From NCBI GenBank assembly GCA_937872895.1, contig CALMUP010000009.1, positions 310,001 to 374,000 of the forward strand: a DNA stretch of 64,000 bases, read 5' to 3'. Below are positions 18,553 to 28,363 of the stretch, piece after piece. The stretch is from an uncultured Verrucomicrobiota bacterium. Lineage in GTDB: Bacteria > Verrucomicrobiota > Kiritimatiellia > CAIVKH01. Position numbers and translations under genes: made by a program. The notes below the pieces were generated by a model. That model made no database searches. It saw nothing but the letters and a program-made list of their open reading frames with translations, and was not told the origin of the DNA. Each line of letters starts with the position of its first letter. Position 1 is the stretch's first letter.

Positions 18553-20072
18553 AGATCCGGCATGGATGGTTGATCGCCCTGCTGCTCGCCGCCACATCGG
18601 CCATCGCCCAGCCTCCGCCCGGTGTGGTCGCGGTCATCGCCAGCAAGGGGCAGTTCAAGGGCGAGACCGACCGCGAGGGCATGGAAGCCCTGGCCAAGGT
18701 GGCGCACCAGCGCGGCTATCCGGTGACCTGGCTGCTCAAGCCTTCGGCTGCGACGAACATGGCCGGCACCTTGAAGCAGTGGCAGAAGGGTTTCGGTGAC
18801 GAAGTGGCCTGGTTCGCCGAGTATCCCGAGCCCGGCGCGGAGGAGGAGTTGAAGGCGCTGAAGAAAGCCGTCACGGGTCAGCCCATCCGCTCCGCCGGCC
18901 AGACCCGCTTCGGTGCGGATTGGGTCCGCCTCGCCGAGCGCGAGGGTATCACCGGCGTGTGGGGGCGTTGTTTCGAGCAGACCTATGCCGACAACATCAT
19001 CGACCGCGGCTCGCCGTTCGGTTTCTACTACCTGCGTCCCGACTGCTACAAGGTGCCCGCGACCAACGACGGTGGCCTCGTGTCGGTGCCATGGATGTCC
19101 TCCGACATCAACCTCGTCTACCGCACCGGGTGGGCCTCGGGATTCACCTTCGACCCGGATGACCCGCTGGCCATCGGGGTCATCCGCGCCGGCGATATCC
19201 GTTACTGGGAGGCGCTCGTTGACCAGACCATCGCCCAGGCCGCCTACAATACGTTTGTCCCTTTGGTCATCCAGCAGGAGTACACCGCCGTGGGCGATTC
19301 CGTGCGTCGCAAGGACGGCGAGGACCTCGCCGTGCTCGGCGACCTGTTCGACCTGCTCAAGAAACGCGGCATTCCGGTGGTGACGATGAGCGAGGCGGTG
19401 CGCCGCTACCAGCAGGCGAATCCCAAGCGCACCCCGCCGACCTATGCGCTGTACGACAACCTCGGCTCGACCGGTCTCGCCGCCGCACCCCAGGCCCATC
19501 CGCGCAGCGGCCGCCTGCACAAGCTGCAGGTCGTCACCGAACCGATGACCCGGGCCACCGCCGGAAAACCGTTCAATGGGTTCTATGCCACGGATTTCGC
19601 CGACGGAATCCGGCGTTATTACCATCCCGGAGGGAAGACCTTTCGGGAGCACGGCAAGCTGCTGGCCTACTACGATGCCAACGGCCTCTTGATGTTCGAT
19701 GAAGGAAACAGCAAGCCGGTGCGCATCACAAGTTACCTGTCCCTGCCGGCCCATGCCCACACCCCGATGGTGCTGCCGGAGATGTCGCCCTGGTACCAGA
19801 CCCATGCCTTGATTCAGGAACCCGTGATCGAACAATTGGAAAGTCCGGCCGGCCTGAGCATCTCGATCAAGGCGGCCTGGAATCCGTCCGGACGGTTCAC
19901 GCACCCGCAACTTCCTTACGGCGTCATGCTGTGGGGCGACTTTTCGCGCTACCGCCTTCCACCGCAGGCCCCGGTCGGAGCGAAGATCCTCGGCACGCAC
20001 GGCTTGTTCATTCCGTTCGTGCTTCCTTCCGGCGAAAAACAGTTTTCCCTTTCCCTGCCGCGGGTGCGATGA
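18549..20072 (+). CDS. Secreted protein, possible polysaccharide deacetylase-like fold
   Basis: 507 aa with a clear signal peptide (WLIALLLAATSAIAQ). The first 300 residues alternate strands and helices in a way that recalls NodB-like barrels: VVAVIASKGQFKGETDREGM, RGYPVTWLLKPSA, a GADWVRLAEREGITGVWGR segment, and RGIPVVTMSEAVRRY as the last barrel strand-helix pair. The usual deacetylase zinc triad is not recognisable, so activity is uncertain. The C-terminal 150 residues look beta-rich. It is translationally coupled on both sides by ATGA overlaps, to a PEP-CTERM surface protein upstream and a GH78 enzyme downstream, which implies a joint role in handling a surface or external glycan. Confidence 0.5.
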   Translation: MKIRHGWLIALLLAATSAIAQPPPGVVAVIASKGQFKGETDREGMEALAKVAHQRGYPVTWLLKPSAATNMAGTLKQWQKGFGDEVAWFAEYPEPGAEEELKALKKAVTGQPIRSAGQTRFGADWVRLAEREGITGVWGRCFEQTYADNIIDRGSPFGFYYLRPDCYKVPATNDGGLVSVPWMSSDINLVYRTGWASGFTFDPDDPLAIGVIRAGDIRYWEALVDQTIAQAAYNTFVPLVIQQEYTAVGDSVRRKDGEDLAVLGDLFDLLKKRGIPVVTMSEAVRRYQQANPKRTPPTYALYDNLGSTGLAAAPQAHPRSGRLHKLQVVTEPMTRATAGKPFNGFYATDFADGIRRYYHPGGKTFREHGKLLAYYDANGLLMFDEGNSKPVRITSYLSLPAHAHTPMVLPEMSPWYQTHALIQEPVIEQLESPAGLSISIKAAWNPSGRFTHPQLPYGVMLWGDFSRYRLPPQAPVGAKILGTHGLFIPFVLPSGEKQFSLSLPRVR

Positions 20073-21757
20073 CACCGGAGATCGCACTGCACGACCAGCC
20101 CCCGGTTTCGGTCATGCGCGCGGATGACCGGACCTGGCTGCTGGACTTCGGTCGCGTTGCATTCGGCAACCTGCGCATCGATCCGCCCTCCGCTCGAGGG
20201 GCGGACCTCGTGGTCCATCTCGGCGAAGCGAGCCGTGAGGGCCGCGTGCACCGGCAACCTCCCGGCAGTGTCCGGTATGCGCGGATTCCAATTGCTTGCG
20301 GTGGGCATCAACCCGTGGTGGTCGCCCCGTCCGCCAATCCGCAGCACACCCATCCGTCGGCCGTGCGCACCCCGCCCGCATGGGGGAACATCCTGCCCTT
20401 TCGCTGGGTCGAAATCGAAGGCTGGCCGCGACGTGCCGGGCCACCGGATGTGATCCGGCAAGCCGCGTATCTCAACACGTGGGATGACGAGGCCTCCTCG
20501 TTCACCTCGTCCGACGCGATGCTCAACCGGATCTGGGACCTGTGTCGCTACACCATCAAGGCCACGACCTACGCCGGCGTGTATGTCGACGGCGATCGCG
20601 AGCGTATCGCCTATGAGGGCGATGCCTACATCAACCAGTTGTGCCACTATGCGGTCGATCGCGACACCACCATGGCCCGGGCCACCATGGACCGGTTGCT
20701 GGCGTTGCCCACCTGGCCCAGCGAGTGGACCCTGCACCTGCCCCTGATGGCCCATGCCGACTGGATGCATACCGGCGAGGCCGACTGGGTCACGACGCGG
20801 TACGATGCACTCAAGAGCCGGTTGCTCCAGGAGCGCGTCCGGCCCGATGGACTGCTGGGCAGCACCGAGGCGCACATTGCCAAGGGGGATCTGGTGGATT
20901 GGCCTCCCGGCGAACGCGACGGCTTTGTGTTCACCCCGGTCAATGCGGTGGTCAACGCCTTCCGCATCCGCGCCCTTGCCGCGATGGCCGAACTTGCCGT
21001 GGTCGCCGGATCCCGGTCGGACGCCCGCCTGTTCGCCGCGCAAGCCCGCAGTGCAATCCGTGTGTACCAGGCACTCCTGCTCGACCGAACCCGTGGACGA
21101 TTCCGCGATGGCGAGGGTACCGATCATACCTCGTGGCATGCCAACGGGTTTGCCCTCGCCGCAGGCTTGGCCCCCGCCGCTCTGCGAGCAGGGATTGCGG
21201 CCTGGATCGCGCAACGGGGCATGGCCGGATCCGTATACGCCGCCTTCCATGTGCTCGATGCCCTGTTCGAGAACGGGGCGGGGGACCACGCATTGGCCCT
21301 CATCGCCGCGCCGGGTGACCGGAGTTGGCGCCACATGGTCGATGCCGGAACCACGATCACCTGGGAGGCCTGGGATCAGTGCTGCAAACCCAACCAGGAT
21401 TGGAACCATGCCTGGGGCGCGGCCCCGGCGTGGCTGCTGCCCCGCCATGTCCTCGGCGTGCGACCGATGAAAGCCGGCTGGTCGCAGATCCTGATACGAC
21501 CCAACCACGGGACCCTCACCCACGCACAAGGAACCGTGCCGACCCCGCTCGGGCCAGTCGAGGTCGCCTGGAGCCGCGATCCAGCCTTCCGCCTCCGTCT
21601 TGCCGTCCCGCGCGGCATGACCGCCCGGATCGAACTGCCGGCCGCCCGTTTATCCCGCGGTATCCGCTCCCACGGAAGACCCGTTCCCGCCCGGCGCGCC
21701 GCAGGCCGATGGGTCATCGAGTCCACCACGTCCGGTACGTGGGCGGTGGATCGTTGA
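20069..21757 (+). CDS. Alpha-L-rhamnosidase-like enzyme, GH78, short form
   Basis: 562 aa, starting at the ATG overlapping the preceding stop. GH78 features: an N-terminal beta region, FRWVEIEGWPRRAGPPDVIR, YVDGDRERIAYEGDAYINQL (the acidic catalytic-centre motif; families usually read D-x-x-R-x-E-R-x-x-W-x-G-D), TTITWEAWDQ, and a C-terminal HAWGAAPAWLLPRHVLGV with RPMKAGWSQILIRPN. It is shorter than typical 800-1000 aa enzymes because the extra N-terminal carbohydrate-binding domains are missing. No signal peptide is evident, so it likely acts inside the cell. It ends the three-gene coupled unit that begins at 16558. Confidence 0.85.
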   Translation: MTPEIALHDQPPVSVMRADDRTWLLDFGRVAFGNLRIDPPSARGADLVVHLGEASREGRVHRQPPGSVRYARIPIACGGHQPVVVAPSANPQHTHPSAVRTPPAWGNILPFRWVEIEGWPRRAGPPDVIRQAAYLNTWDDEASSFTSSDAMLNRIWDLCRYTIKATTYAGVYVDGDRERIAYEGDAYINQLCHYAVDRDTTMARATMDRLLALPTWPSEWTLHLPLMAHADWMHTGEADWVTTRYDALKSRLLQERVRPDGLLGSTEAHIAKGDLVDWPPGERDGFVFTPVNAVVNAFRIRALAAMAELAVVAGSRSDARLFAAQARSAIRVYQALLLDRTRGRFRDGEGTDHTSWHANGFALAAGLAPAALRAGIAAWIAQRGMAGSVYAAFHVLDALFENGAGDHALALIAAPGDRSWRHMVDAGTTITWEAWDQCCKPNQDWNHAWGAAPAWLLPRHVLGVRPMKAGWSQILIRPNHGTLTHAQGTVPTPLGPVEVAWSRDPAFRLRLAVPRGMTARIELPAARLSRGIRSHGRPVPARRAAGRWVIESTTSGTWAVDR

Positions 21758-21758
21758 C

Positions 21759-21788
21759 TGCACGAAACCGTACCACAGGTTCCTTATC
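21759..21788 (+). promoter_or_regulatory. Conserved upstream element of surface-protein gene 2
   Basis: TGCACGAAACCGTACC starts immediately after the GH78 stop and is followed by ACAGGTTCCTTATCGTG. The block ACAGGT-K-C-Y-TTAW is shared with the element at 28364-28404. The -10-like CTTATC (21783-21788) begins 24 bp downstream of the motif start. About 150 nt of leader would precede ATG 21937. Confidence 0.45.
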
Positions 21789-21936
21789 GTGTACCCGTTT
21801 GCAAGGATCAGGTTTTGCCTGTATTCAACGTTTCAACCTACGATGGTCCATTAGGTGGATCGTGCACGCCACGGCGCGCCTGTTCCGGTAGGGCGCTTGA
21901 TACCGGCGGGGATGAGCACGAGCAGCGGGAGTTATC

Positions 21937-24900
21937 ATGGGCAGGATGAATAAACCGGTTTCCGGGATGGTCGTGGCGGGAAGCTTGCTGGGCATGCTGC
22001 TGTCGGTCCCGTATGCACATGCCGCGACACTGACCTGGAATGGCGGTTTGTCCGGCGACTGGGTGAATGGAGGCAGCGGCTGGCTGAATGGACTCTCTCC
22101 GGCGACTTGGAACAATGCGACACCGGACAACGCTACCTTTGCCGGTTCGTTGACCTTGTCGCCGACCATCAATGCCGGCGGGATCACGGTCGGCGACCTG
22201 GTCTTCTCCTCCGGCTCCTATGCCTTCAGCGGCGGTACCCTGACGCTGGCCTCGGGCAACATCGCGGTGGGTTCCGGACTTACGGCCACGTTCAGCCAGG
22301 CGCTGGCCGGCACGGCCGGTTTGACCAAGACCGGCGACGGCACCTTGTCCTTGTCCGGCAACAACAAGAACTATTCCGGCACGACCACCATCAACGCAGG
22401 CGCGATCGAGATCACCGACACCGCGGCGGGTTCCATCGGCTCCTCCGCCAGCGGCACGATCGCCTTGAACGGTGGAGCGATCTTCGCCAACTTCTCGCTG
22501 AACCGGACGCCCGGCCATGCATTCACCATCGGCGCATCGGGCGGCGAATTCCGCACCCTCGGTACCGGCCGCTGGCTGATGACCGCGAACCGGATCAGCG
22601 GTTCCGGCACGTTGACGTTGCGGCTGGCCTCGGCCTCGCGTTTCCAGCCCGCGAATTCCCAGAGCGGCTTTTCCGGCAAATGGATTTTCGATGGCGATGG
22701 CGACCAGAACCGCATCATCGACTTCAACGGTGGCAGTGGCAGCGGTTACCTCGGTACCGGTACCGGTGATGACGTGCTGACCATCATCGACAGTCCCGCC
22801 CTGCTGCTCCGCAACGGGGTCATCCTCGGTACGCCGTTGCAGGGCATCGCCCTCGGTGCCGGAGAAGCGAAGCTCACCGTGGCCGGTGGTTCAACTGCGA
22901 CCATCGGCGGCAAGCTCAACGGTCCTTCGGGCAACAACGTCCAGTTCTACACCGACAACACGACCAGCATCCTGATCGTCTCGAACACCGCCAACAGCTG
23001 GCTCGGCAACACCTCGATCCAGGGCTTCGGCATCGTGCGGCTCGGTAATGCCGGGGTATTCCCTGACAACGGTGGAGTCGTGGATGTATTTTCCTCGACC
23101 GCGGTGCTCGACCTGAACGGTTTCAACGAGACGATCGGCGGCCTCACCGGCCTCGGCCGCGTGGATAACCGCGCTGCCTCGACCACCGTTTCCCTCGGGG
23201 TGGGGGGCAACAACCTCGACTCCACCTTCTCGGGCATCCTTACCAACAGCGGATCAAGTGCGCTGCTCCGCCTCGTGAAGGTCGGCACCGGCACCCTCAC
23301 CTTGTCGGGGAACGGTATCAACCACCAGGGCGGCCTGGTCATCAGCAACGGCGCGGTGCAATTCTCCGCAGTCGGAGCCGGCCGCCTCGGCGCGTCCGCC
23401 ACCGCCGAGGTCACGCTCCAGGGTGGAACCCTGCAGGGAAACTTCGCCGCGAATACGACGGTCGGCAACACCATCACCGTCGGGGCGAACGGCGGCACGC
23501 TCCGCAACATCGGCAGCGACTCGCAGCGCTGGCAGATGTCGGCCAACCAGGTGTTCGGTTCCGGTACGCTGACCCTTGCCTTCAGCAACCAGAATACGCG
23601 GTTCACCTTCGCGAATGCCCAGGACAACTTTACCGGCAAATGGATCGTCGATAGCGGTGGCAACGTGAACCGTTTCGTGGACTTGAACTATGTCAGTGGC
23701 AACGGATTCGGCGCAGCCACCGGCGACGATGCCATTACCTTCGAGAACAACGGGGCGGTGCTGATCCGCAACAACCTCGCGCTCGGGACGCCCTCCCAGG
23801 GTATCACCCTGGGCAGCGGCCGCGCCCGGCTGTCCGTGGCCTCCACCTCGACCGGCACGATCGACGGCAAGATCTCTGGTCCGCCAGCCAACCAGGTCCA
23901 GTTCTACCTCGACAACGCCAACAGCGTGCTGATCCTGTCCAACACGGCGAATAGCTGGGCCGGGGCGTCCCAGGTCAATGCCGGCGGCTCCTTCGGCACC
24001 CTGCGCCTGGGTGCATCCGGCGTGATCCCTGACACGGGCGGCGTGTTCGAGGTCTCGACCACCGCGCAGCTCGACCTGAACGGGTTCAACGAGACGATCG
24101 GCGGACTCAGCGGGGCCGGACGCGTGGAGAACCTCGCCGGCGGAACCACCGCAACCCTCGCCATGGGCGGTAACAACGGCAATGCCACCTTCTCGGGCCT
24201 GATCACCAACAGCGGGGCTCTTTCCTCCACGGCCATCACCAAACTTGGCACCGGCACCCAGACCTTCAGCACCGCCAACGGGTATGCCGGTCTGACCACG
24301 GTCGACGCCGGTGCGTTGCGGATCACCCACGCCGGTGCGCTCGGATCAACCGCCGCCGGCACCGTGGTCAACAGCGGCGGCACCATCGAGCTGCAGGGAG
24401 GCATCTACGTTTCCGGCGAGGCCCTGACCCTGTCCGGTACCGGGGTCGGCGCAGCCGGCGCGCTGCGCAACATCAGCGGCAACAACACCTGGCAGGGCAG
24501 CATCCAGCTCAACAACACCGCCGCGCTGACCATCTCCTCGGATAGCGGCGACCTGAAGCTGCGCGGCCTGATCATTCAGACCGGCTCGACCCCGCCCGTA
24601 TTCCAGGGCAACGGCAACATCTTCATCGAGACCTCGATGAACGGTGGATTGGTGCGCGGCTCCGGCAACGGCGACGTGCTGATCAGCAGCGGCACCACCA
24701 TCACCGGCGATGTGACCGTGGCGGCCTCGGCCACCGGCGCATTCAAGGTGGAGGGCACCCTGGTCGGCGACGTGACCATGAACGGCGGCCAGTTGACCGG
24801 TGTGGCCGGCACGATGGACGATGTCACCGTGAACAACGGCACGCTTTCGCCCGGAGCCAATGGCGTGGCGCTGTTGAACTTGAACAGCCTGACCCTCAAC

Positions 24901-26832
24901 GGTGGCGTCTATCTGTGGAACATCACCAACGCCACCGGCACGGCGGGCACGCAGTGGGACCTGCTCCGCGTCGGTTCCGGCTCCGGTGCGGTCAACCTCT
25001 CCGGAGCGCCGGTCGGTTCGATTACCGTGCGTGTCGCGTTCGCCGCGACCACGCTGACGAACTTCAACCACCAGACCTCGGGAAGCTGGATGATCGTGGA
25101 TGCCGGATCCGTTTCCGGCTTCAACGCCAACAAATTCGTGATTGATGACAGCGCATTTGGCCCCGGCAGCGACGGCGGGACCTGGTCGGTCAGCCAGTCC
25201 GGCGGCGATCTCTACCTCGACTACGCGCCCGGCGCTGCCGTCGACCTCGCGGTCAGCGTCACCGACGCCCCCGATCCGGTGCCGGTGGGCGATACCGTGA
25301 CCTACACCATCGTCATCACCAACCGCTCCGCCACCACCGTGCAGGAATTCGCGGTAACCAACATGCTCGGCATCAACATGGCCTATGTGTCGAGCAGCGA
25401 CGGCGGTGTGCATGCCGCCGGGGTGACCCGCTGGACGCTGACCAACCTCGCCGCCAACGGCTCGCGCACCATCACCCTGAGCGCCAACGCCAGCGTGCAG
25501 GGCGCAGTTTCCCTGGTCACGGTCGTGCAACCGCGCCGCGCCGAATCCGCACCTGCCGACAACGTGGTCACCAGCACGACCTCGGTGTTCTGTCCCACCG
25601 CCGGACTGGCCACCAACAACGCCCCCGCGTTCCGTGTCACCACCAACGGGGTCTCCATCTCCTTCACCGTCACCGCCGCCAACGACGACTGCAACCCGCC
25701 GTTCCTGCGCGCGGCCGGCCTGCCCGGCGGCGCCTCGTTCAACGTGGTCACCACCGGATACAGCGTGGCCGGTACCTTCCTGTGGCCGTCCCCGACCAGC
25801 GGCACCCATCCGGTGCGCTTCTTCTCGTTCAACGAGACCAAGGCCACCTCGACCGTGATCACCCTGATCCATGTCAACAACGGTGCGGAGGGCAGCAACG
25901 CGCAGGGCATACCGAACTCGCAAACCAACTGGTCGGTCGAGATTGCCGGCCTGTCCGCCGTATCGGGCGGTCAAACCGAACTGAGCTGGCATGCCGATCC
26001 GGGCATCACCTACGACATCTACCGTGCCACCGGAAACCTTGGCGACGGCGCGATCCTTTGGACGAAGGTGCTCCCCGGGGTGGAAGCCGGAGTCGCCGTC
26101 GAGAACGTCCTGGTCAACGTTCCCGCCAACCAGCAGTACTACCAGGTCGTGCCCGAAGGCAAGGCGGTGTCCAGCAACAGCGTCTGGGCGATCATCCGTC
26201 CGGCCCTGCCGCCCGGTTTCAGCACGATATCCGCGCCGGTCGACGGATCCGACCTCAGCTTCAGCGGTGATTTCGGTGCCGCGCTGGCTGCTGTGCTCAC
26301 CGGCCACAATGTTCCCGGCAACGGTGCCGAGGCGTTCATCCTCCAGAGCGGCGGAACCTACACCCACCTGTTCCTCGATGCCTCCGATGCCTGGCGCGAG
26401 GCCGGACCCGGAACCCCGCTGGCCACCCAGACCCTGAACCCGGGGCAGGGGGTCGTCATCGCCAACCGCCAACTCGCCACCGCGTATCCGGAATTCCGCG
26501 GACCGGTCGGCAACACCGCCTCCGCTACCATCACCATCCCGGCCGGCGGCTACACCATCCTCGGTGTTTCCGAGGGACGCCACCTGACCCTCGCCCAGGC
26601 CTTCTCCGACATCACCGCCGGAGGCGGACCGGTCGGGTCGTTCGATGAGAACGCCGCCGACATGATCCTGGTCCTCAATAGCAACGGCTCCTACACGCCG
26701 CTGCAACGGCTGCCGAACGGCACCTGGCTCGACCTGACCACCTTCTCCACCTCGTCGCTGCGCTTCACACCCGGCGCCGCCTACTGGTACTACCGCGCTC
26801 CCTCCGCCCCGGCCATGACGGTGAGGTTCTAA
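21937..26832 (+). CDS. Giant secreted protein with two 320-residue beta-strand-repeat modules and a DUF11-like domain
   Basis: 1631 aa. GGGAG lies 5 nt before ATG 21937; ATG 21946 is an alternative. A signal peptide ends near PYAHA, followed by the group's WNGGLSGDWVNGGSGW opening. Residues about 129-446 and 446-769 are two tandem copies of the module found once in each of the paralogues at 16558 and 28512; both contain LDLNGFNETIGGL. After more repeat sequence, about 1100-1215 resembles DUF11/CARDB-type domains (VDLAVSVTDAPDPVPVGDTV then YTIVITNRS). The end has Ig- or fibronectin-like segments and no PEP-CTERM or beta-barrel. It is a probable surface or matrix protein. The next gene overlaps its stop by 1 nt. 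Confidence 0.87.
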   Translation: MGRMNKPVSGMVVAGSLLGMLLSVPYAHAATLTWNGGLSGDWVNGGSGWLNGLSPATWNNATPDNATFAGSLTLSPTINAGGITVGDLVFSSGSYAFSGGTLTLASGNIAVGSGLTATFSQALAGTAGLTKTGDGTLSLSGNNKNYSGTTTINAGAIEITDTAAGSIGSSASGTIALNGGAIFANFSLNRTPGHAFTIGASGGEFRTLGTGRWLMTANRISGSGTLTLRLASASRFQPANSQSGFSGKWIFDGDGDQNRIIDFNGGSGSGYLGTGTGDDVLTIIDSPALLLRNGVILGTPLQGIALGAGEAKLTVAGGSTATIGGKLNGPSGNNVQFYTDNTTSILIVSNTANSWLGNTSIQGFGIVRLGNAGVFPDNGGVVDVFSSTAVLDLNGFNETIGGLTGLGRVDNRAASTTVSLGVGGNNLDSTFSGILTNSGSSALLRLVKVGTGTLTLSGNGINHQGGLVISNGAVQFSAVGAGRLGASATAEVTLQGGTLQGNFAANTTVGNTITVGANGGTLRNIGSDSQRWQMSANQVFGSGTLTLAFSNQNTRFTFANAQDNFTGKWIVDSGGNVNRFVDLNYVSGNGFGAATGDDAITFENNGAVLIRNNLALGTPSQGITLGSGRARLSVASTSTGTIDGKISGPPANQVQFYLDNANSVLILSNTANSWAGASQVNAGGSFGTLRLGASGVIPDTGGVFEVSTTAQLDLNGFNETIGGLSGAGRVENLAGGTTATLAMGGNNGNATFSGLITNSGALSSTAITKLGTGTQTFSTANGYAGLTTVDAGALRITHAGALGSTAAGTVVNSGGTIELQGGIYVSGEALTLSGTGVGAAGALRNISGNNTWQGSIQLNNTAALTISSDSGDLKLRGLIIQTGSTPPVFQGNGNIFIETSMNGGLVRGSGNGDVLISSGTTITGDVTVAASATGAFKVEGTLVGDVTMNGGQLTGVAGTMDDVTVNNGTLSPGANGVALLNLNSLTLNGGVYLWNITNATGTAGTQWDLLRVGSGSGAVNLSGAPVGSITVRVAFAATTLTNFNHQTSGSWMIVDAGSVSGFNANKFVIDDSAFGPGSDGGTWSVSQSGGDLYLDYAPGAAVDLAVSVTDAPDPVPVGDTVTYTIVITNRSATTVQEFAVTNMLGINMAYVSSSDGGVHAAGVTRWTLTNLAANGSRTITLSANASVQGAVSLVTVVQPRRAESAPADNVVTSTTSVFCPTAGLATNNAPAFRVTTNGVSISFTVTAANDDCNPPFLRAAGLPGGASFNVVTTGYSVAGTFLWPSPTSGTHPVRFFSFNETKATSTVITLIHVNNGAEGSNAQGIPNSQTNWSVEIAGLSAVSGGQTELSWHADPGITYDIYRATGNLGDGAILWTKVLPGVEAGVAVENVLVNVPANQQYYQVVPEGKAVSSNSVWAIIRPALPPGFSTISAPVDGSDLSFSGDFGAALAAVLTGHNVPGNGAEAFILQSGGTYTHLFLDASDAWREAGPGTPLATQTLNPGQGVVIANRQLATAYPEFRGPVGNTASATITIPAGGYTILGVSEGRHLTLAQAFSDITAGGGPVGSFDENAADMILVLNSNGSYTPLQRLPNGTWLDLTTFSTSSLRFTPGAAYWYYRAPSAPAMTVRF

Positions 26833-27554
26833 TGAAACGCATGATGCCCCCATACCTCGCCCGCCTCATCGCCACGCTCGCGCTTGCCGCGATGACCGGA
26901 CGCGACGCCCCGGCCGCCATCCTCCAGATCGAGGACTTTTCCGCCGATCCGGTCGTCGGATGGTCCAGCCGCGATGGCGAAATGACCGTCGGAACCAATA
27001 GCAGTTCGCTGCTCGGCACATTCGCCGCACAGGACACTCCGTTCTTTGAAAGCGACGCCTTCCGTATCGATGCCGCGCCGTGGATTGGCAACTACAATAC
27101 GATCTACCCCGGATTCGCCTCGTTCAGCCTCGATTTCCTTGCCGCCACCGTGTTGCCCTCGACGATGATCATCCGCATCGGCAATGGATCCACCACCTTC
27201 ATCCGCAACCTGCTGCCCCAGATTGCGTCGGTCGGCGCTTGGATCCCCGGGGTTGCCGTGCCGCTGGCCTACGACGCCTCATGGCTCGGTGGCGATGCCT
27301 CGCAATTCAATGCCGTGATGGCCGATGTGAACTTCATCGATATCCAGATCGGCCGCAACGGCACCGCAGAACAACAGTTCCGCATCGACAATTTCAGCTT
27401 GCTCGACGACCCGATCGACAACGGTGGCGGAGGAGGTGGGGGACCCAGCGCCGTTCCCGAACCGAATGTGCTCAGCTTCATCGCCGCCGGGGTCGCCATG
27501 CTCTACGCGGTGCGCCGCCGCCTGGTCCGCTCCGTTTCACTTGCCCGCACCTGA
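26832..27554 (+). CDS. Small secreted PEP-CTERM protein (jelly-roll-like)
   Basis: 240 aa. A signal peptide (LIATLALAAMTGRDAPAA) precedes a beta-rich domain starting ILQIEDFSADPVVGWSS, with FLAATVLPSTMIIRIGNGST and a closing FRIDNFSLLDD. A Gly-rich linker (seven consecutive Gly) leads to a PEP-CTERM tail: VPEPNVLSFIAAGVAMLYAV then RRRL. The start codon overlaps the giant gene's stop (TAATG), so the two are co-translated. The domain resembles carbohydrate-binding jelly rolls in strand pattern, but no family was recognised. The following gene encodes a clear paralogue lacking the anchor. Confidence 0.8.
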   Translation: MKRMMPPYLARLIATLALAAMTGRDAPAAILQIEDFSADPVVGWSSRDGEMTVGTNSSSLLGTFAAQDTPFFESDAFRIDAAPWIGNYNTIYPGFASFSLDFLAATVLPSTMIIRIGNGSTTFIRNLLPQIASVGAWIPGVAVPLAYDASWLGGDASQFNAVMADVNFIDIQIGRNGTAEQQFRIDNFSLLDDPIDNGGGGGGGPSAVPEPNVLSFIAAGVAMLYAVRRRLVRSVSLART

Positions 27555-27564
27555 GCCGTGCGCC

Positions 27565-28356
27565 ATGATCAGGCCTGCGATGATCCGACGGACTTCCATC
27601 CGGTTCTTCTTGCTTGCCGGTGTCTGGCTCCTGCCGACTGACCGCGTTGTTGCCAATCCGCGTATCGAAACCTTCACCGCCGCCCTGAACGGCTGGACCA
27701 ACACCGCCGGCACCACCGCCTGGCGCTGGACCAACCAGGCCGCCGGCATCACCTTCGCCGCGTCGCCGCTGCCCGCCTCCTCCTCCCTCGTCTTCACCGG
27801 CTTCCCCGGCATCACCGAATTCACCGGCGACTTCCGCGCCCACGGCCATGAAGCGATCGGCTTCGCCTTCCTCGCCGAACAGGTCCTGCCCACCTCGCTC
27901 CGGCTCACCCTTTCCCGCGGAACCAACGCCTTCTTTGTCTTCCTGCATCCCGGCGTGACCGCCACCGGCGTGTGGACCCGCTTCCTGGTCCCGCTCGAGG
28001 ACAAGACCACCGGAGGCTGGGATGGCGACGAGGCCGCGCTGTTCGAATCCGTCCTCTCCGCCATCGACACGGTCAGCATCACCGTGGTCAAACCCGCGAC
28101 CGTGGCCGCCGCCCGCTTCCGCATCGACGACCTCGTCGTCGACCGCCTCCACACCCTCGCCACCCCCGAACCCTCCGCCTCCCTGATCCACCTGCCCGCC
28201 GACCACCTGCAGACCGGCCGCACCTACCGCATCGAACAGGGACCCGATCCGTTCGCCTGGACCACCGCCGAAACCTTCCTCGCCACCAACCGGACCCAGC
28301 GCATTACCGTGACCAACACCGCCGGCCAAACCTTGTACCGGATCGGCCTGCCCTGA
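27565..28356 (+). CDS. Secreted paralogue of the preceding PEP-CTERM protein, without anchor
   Basis: 263 aa from ATG 27565 (27580 is possible). A signal peptide (FFLLAGVWLLPTDRVVA) precedes a domain that aligns with the upstream gene product: IETFTAALNGWTNT, FLAEQVLPTSLRLTLSRGTN, GVWTRFLVPLEDKT and FRIDDLVVDRL correspond to IEDFSADPVVGW, FLAATVLPST, GAWIPGVAVPL and FRIDNFSLLDD. Instead of a PEP-CTERM tail it ends in a short extra beta segment (GRTYRIEQGPDPFAWTT) common in PVC-group secreted proteins. The gene starts 10 bp after its paralogue's stop. Function unknown; a soluble partner of the anchored form is one reading. Confidence 0.75.
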   Translation: MIRPAMIRRTSIRFFLLAGVWLLPTDRVVANPRIETFTAALNGWTNTAGTTAWRWTNQAAGITFAASPLPASSSLVFTGFPGITEFTGDFRAHGHEAIGFAFLAEQVLPTSLRLTLSRGTNAFFVFLHPGVTATGVWTRFLVPLEDKTTGGWDGDEAALFESVLSAIDTVSITVVKPATVAAARFRIDDLVVDRLHTLATPEPSASLIHLPADHLQTGRTYRIEQGPDPFAWTTAETFLATNRTQRITVTNTAGQTLYRIGLP

Positions 28357-28363
28357 AGCGGGA

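Noticed and set aside
21937-26832. Terminal TVRF of the giant protein as an outer-membrane beta-barrel C-terminal Phe signal
   Set aside because: The preceding 250 residues do not show alternating amphipathic barrel strands; they look like Ig- or fibronectin-like segments.
24346-26853. 835-codon minus-strand open frame opposite the giant repeat protein
   Set aside because: Gly/Val-rich shadow of a repetitive plus-strand gene.
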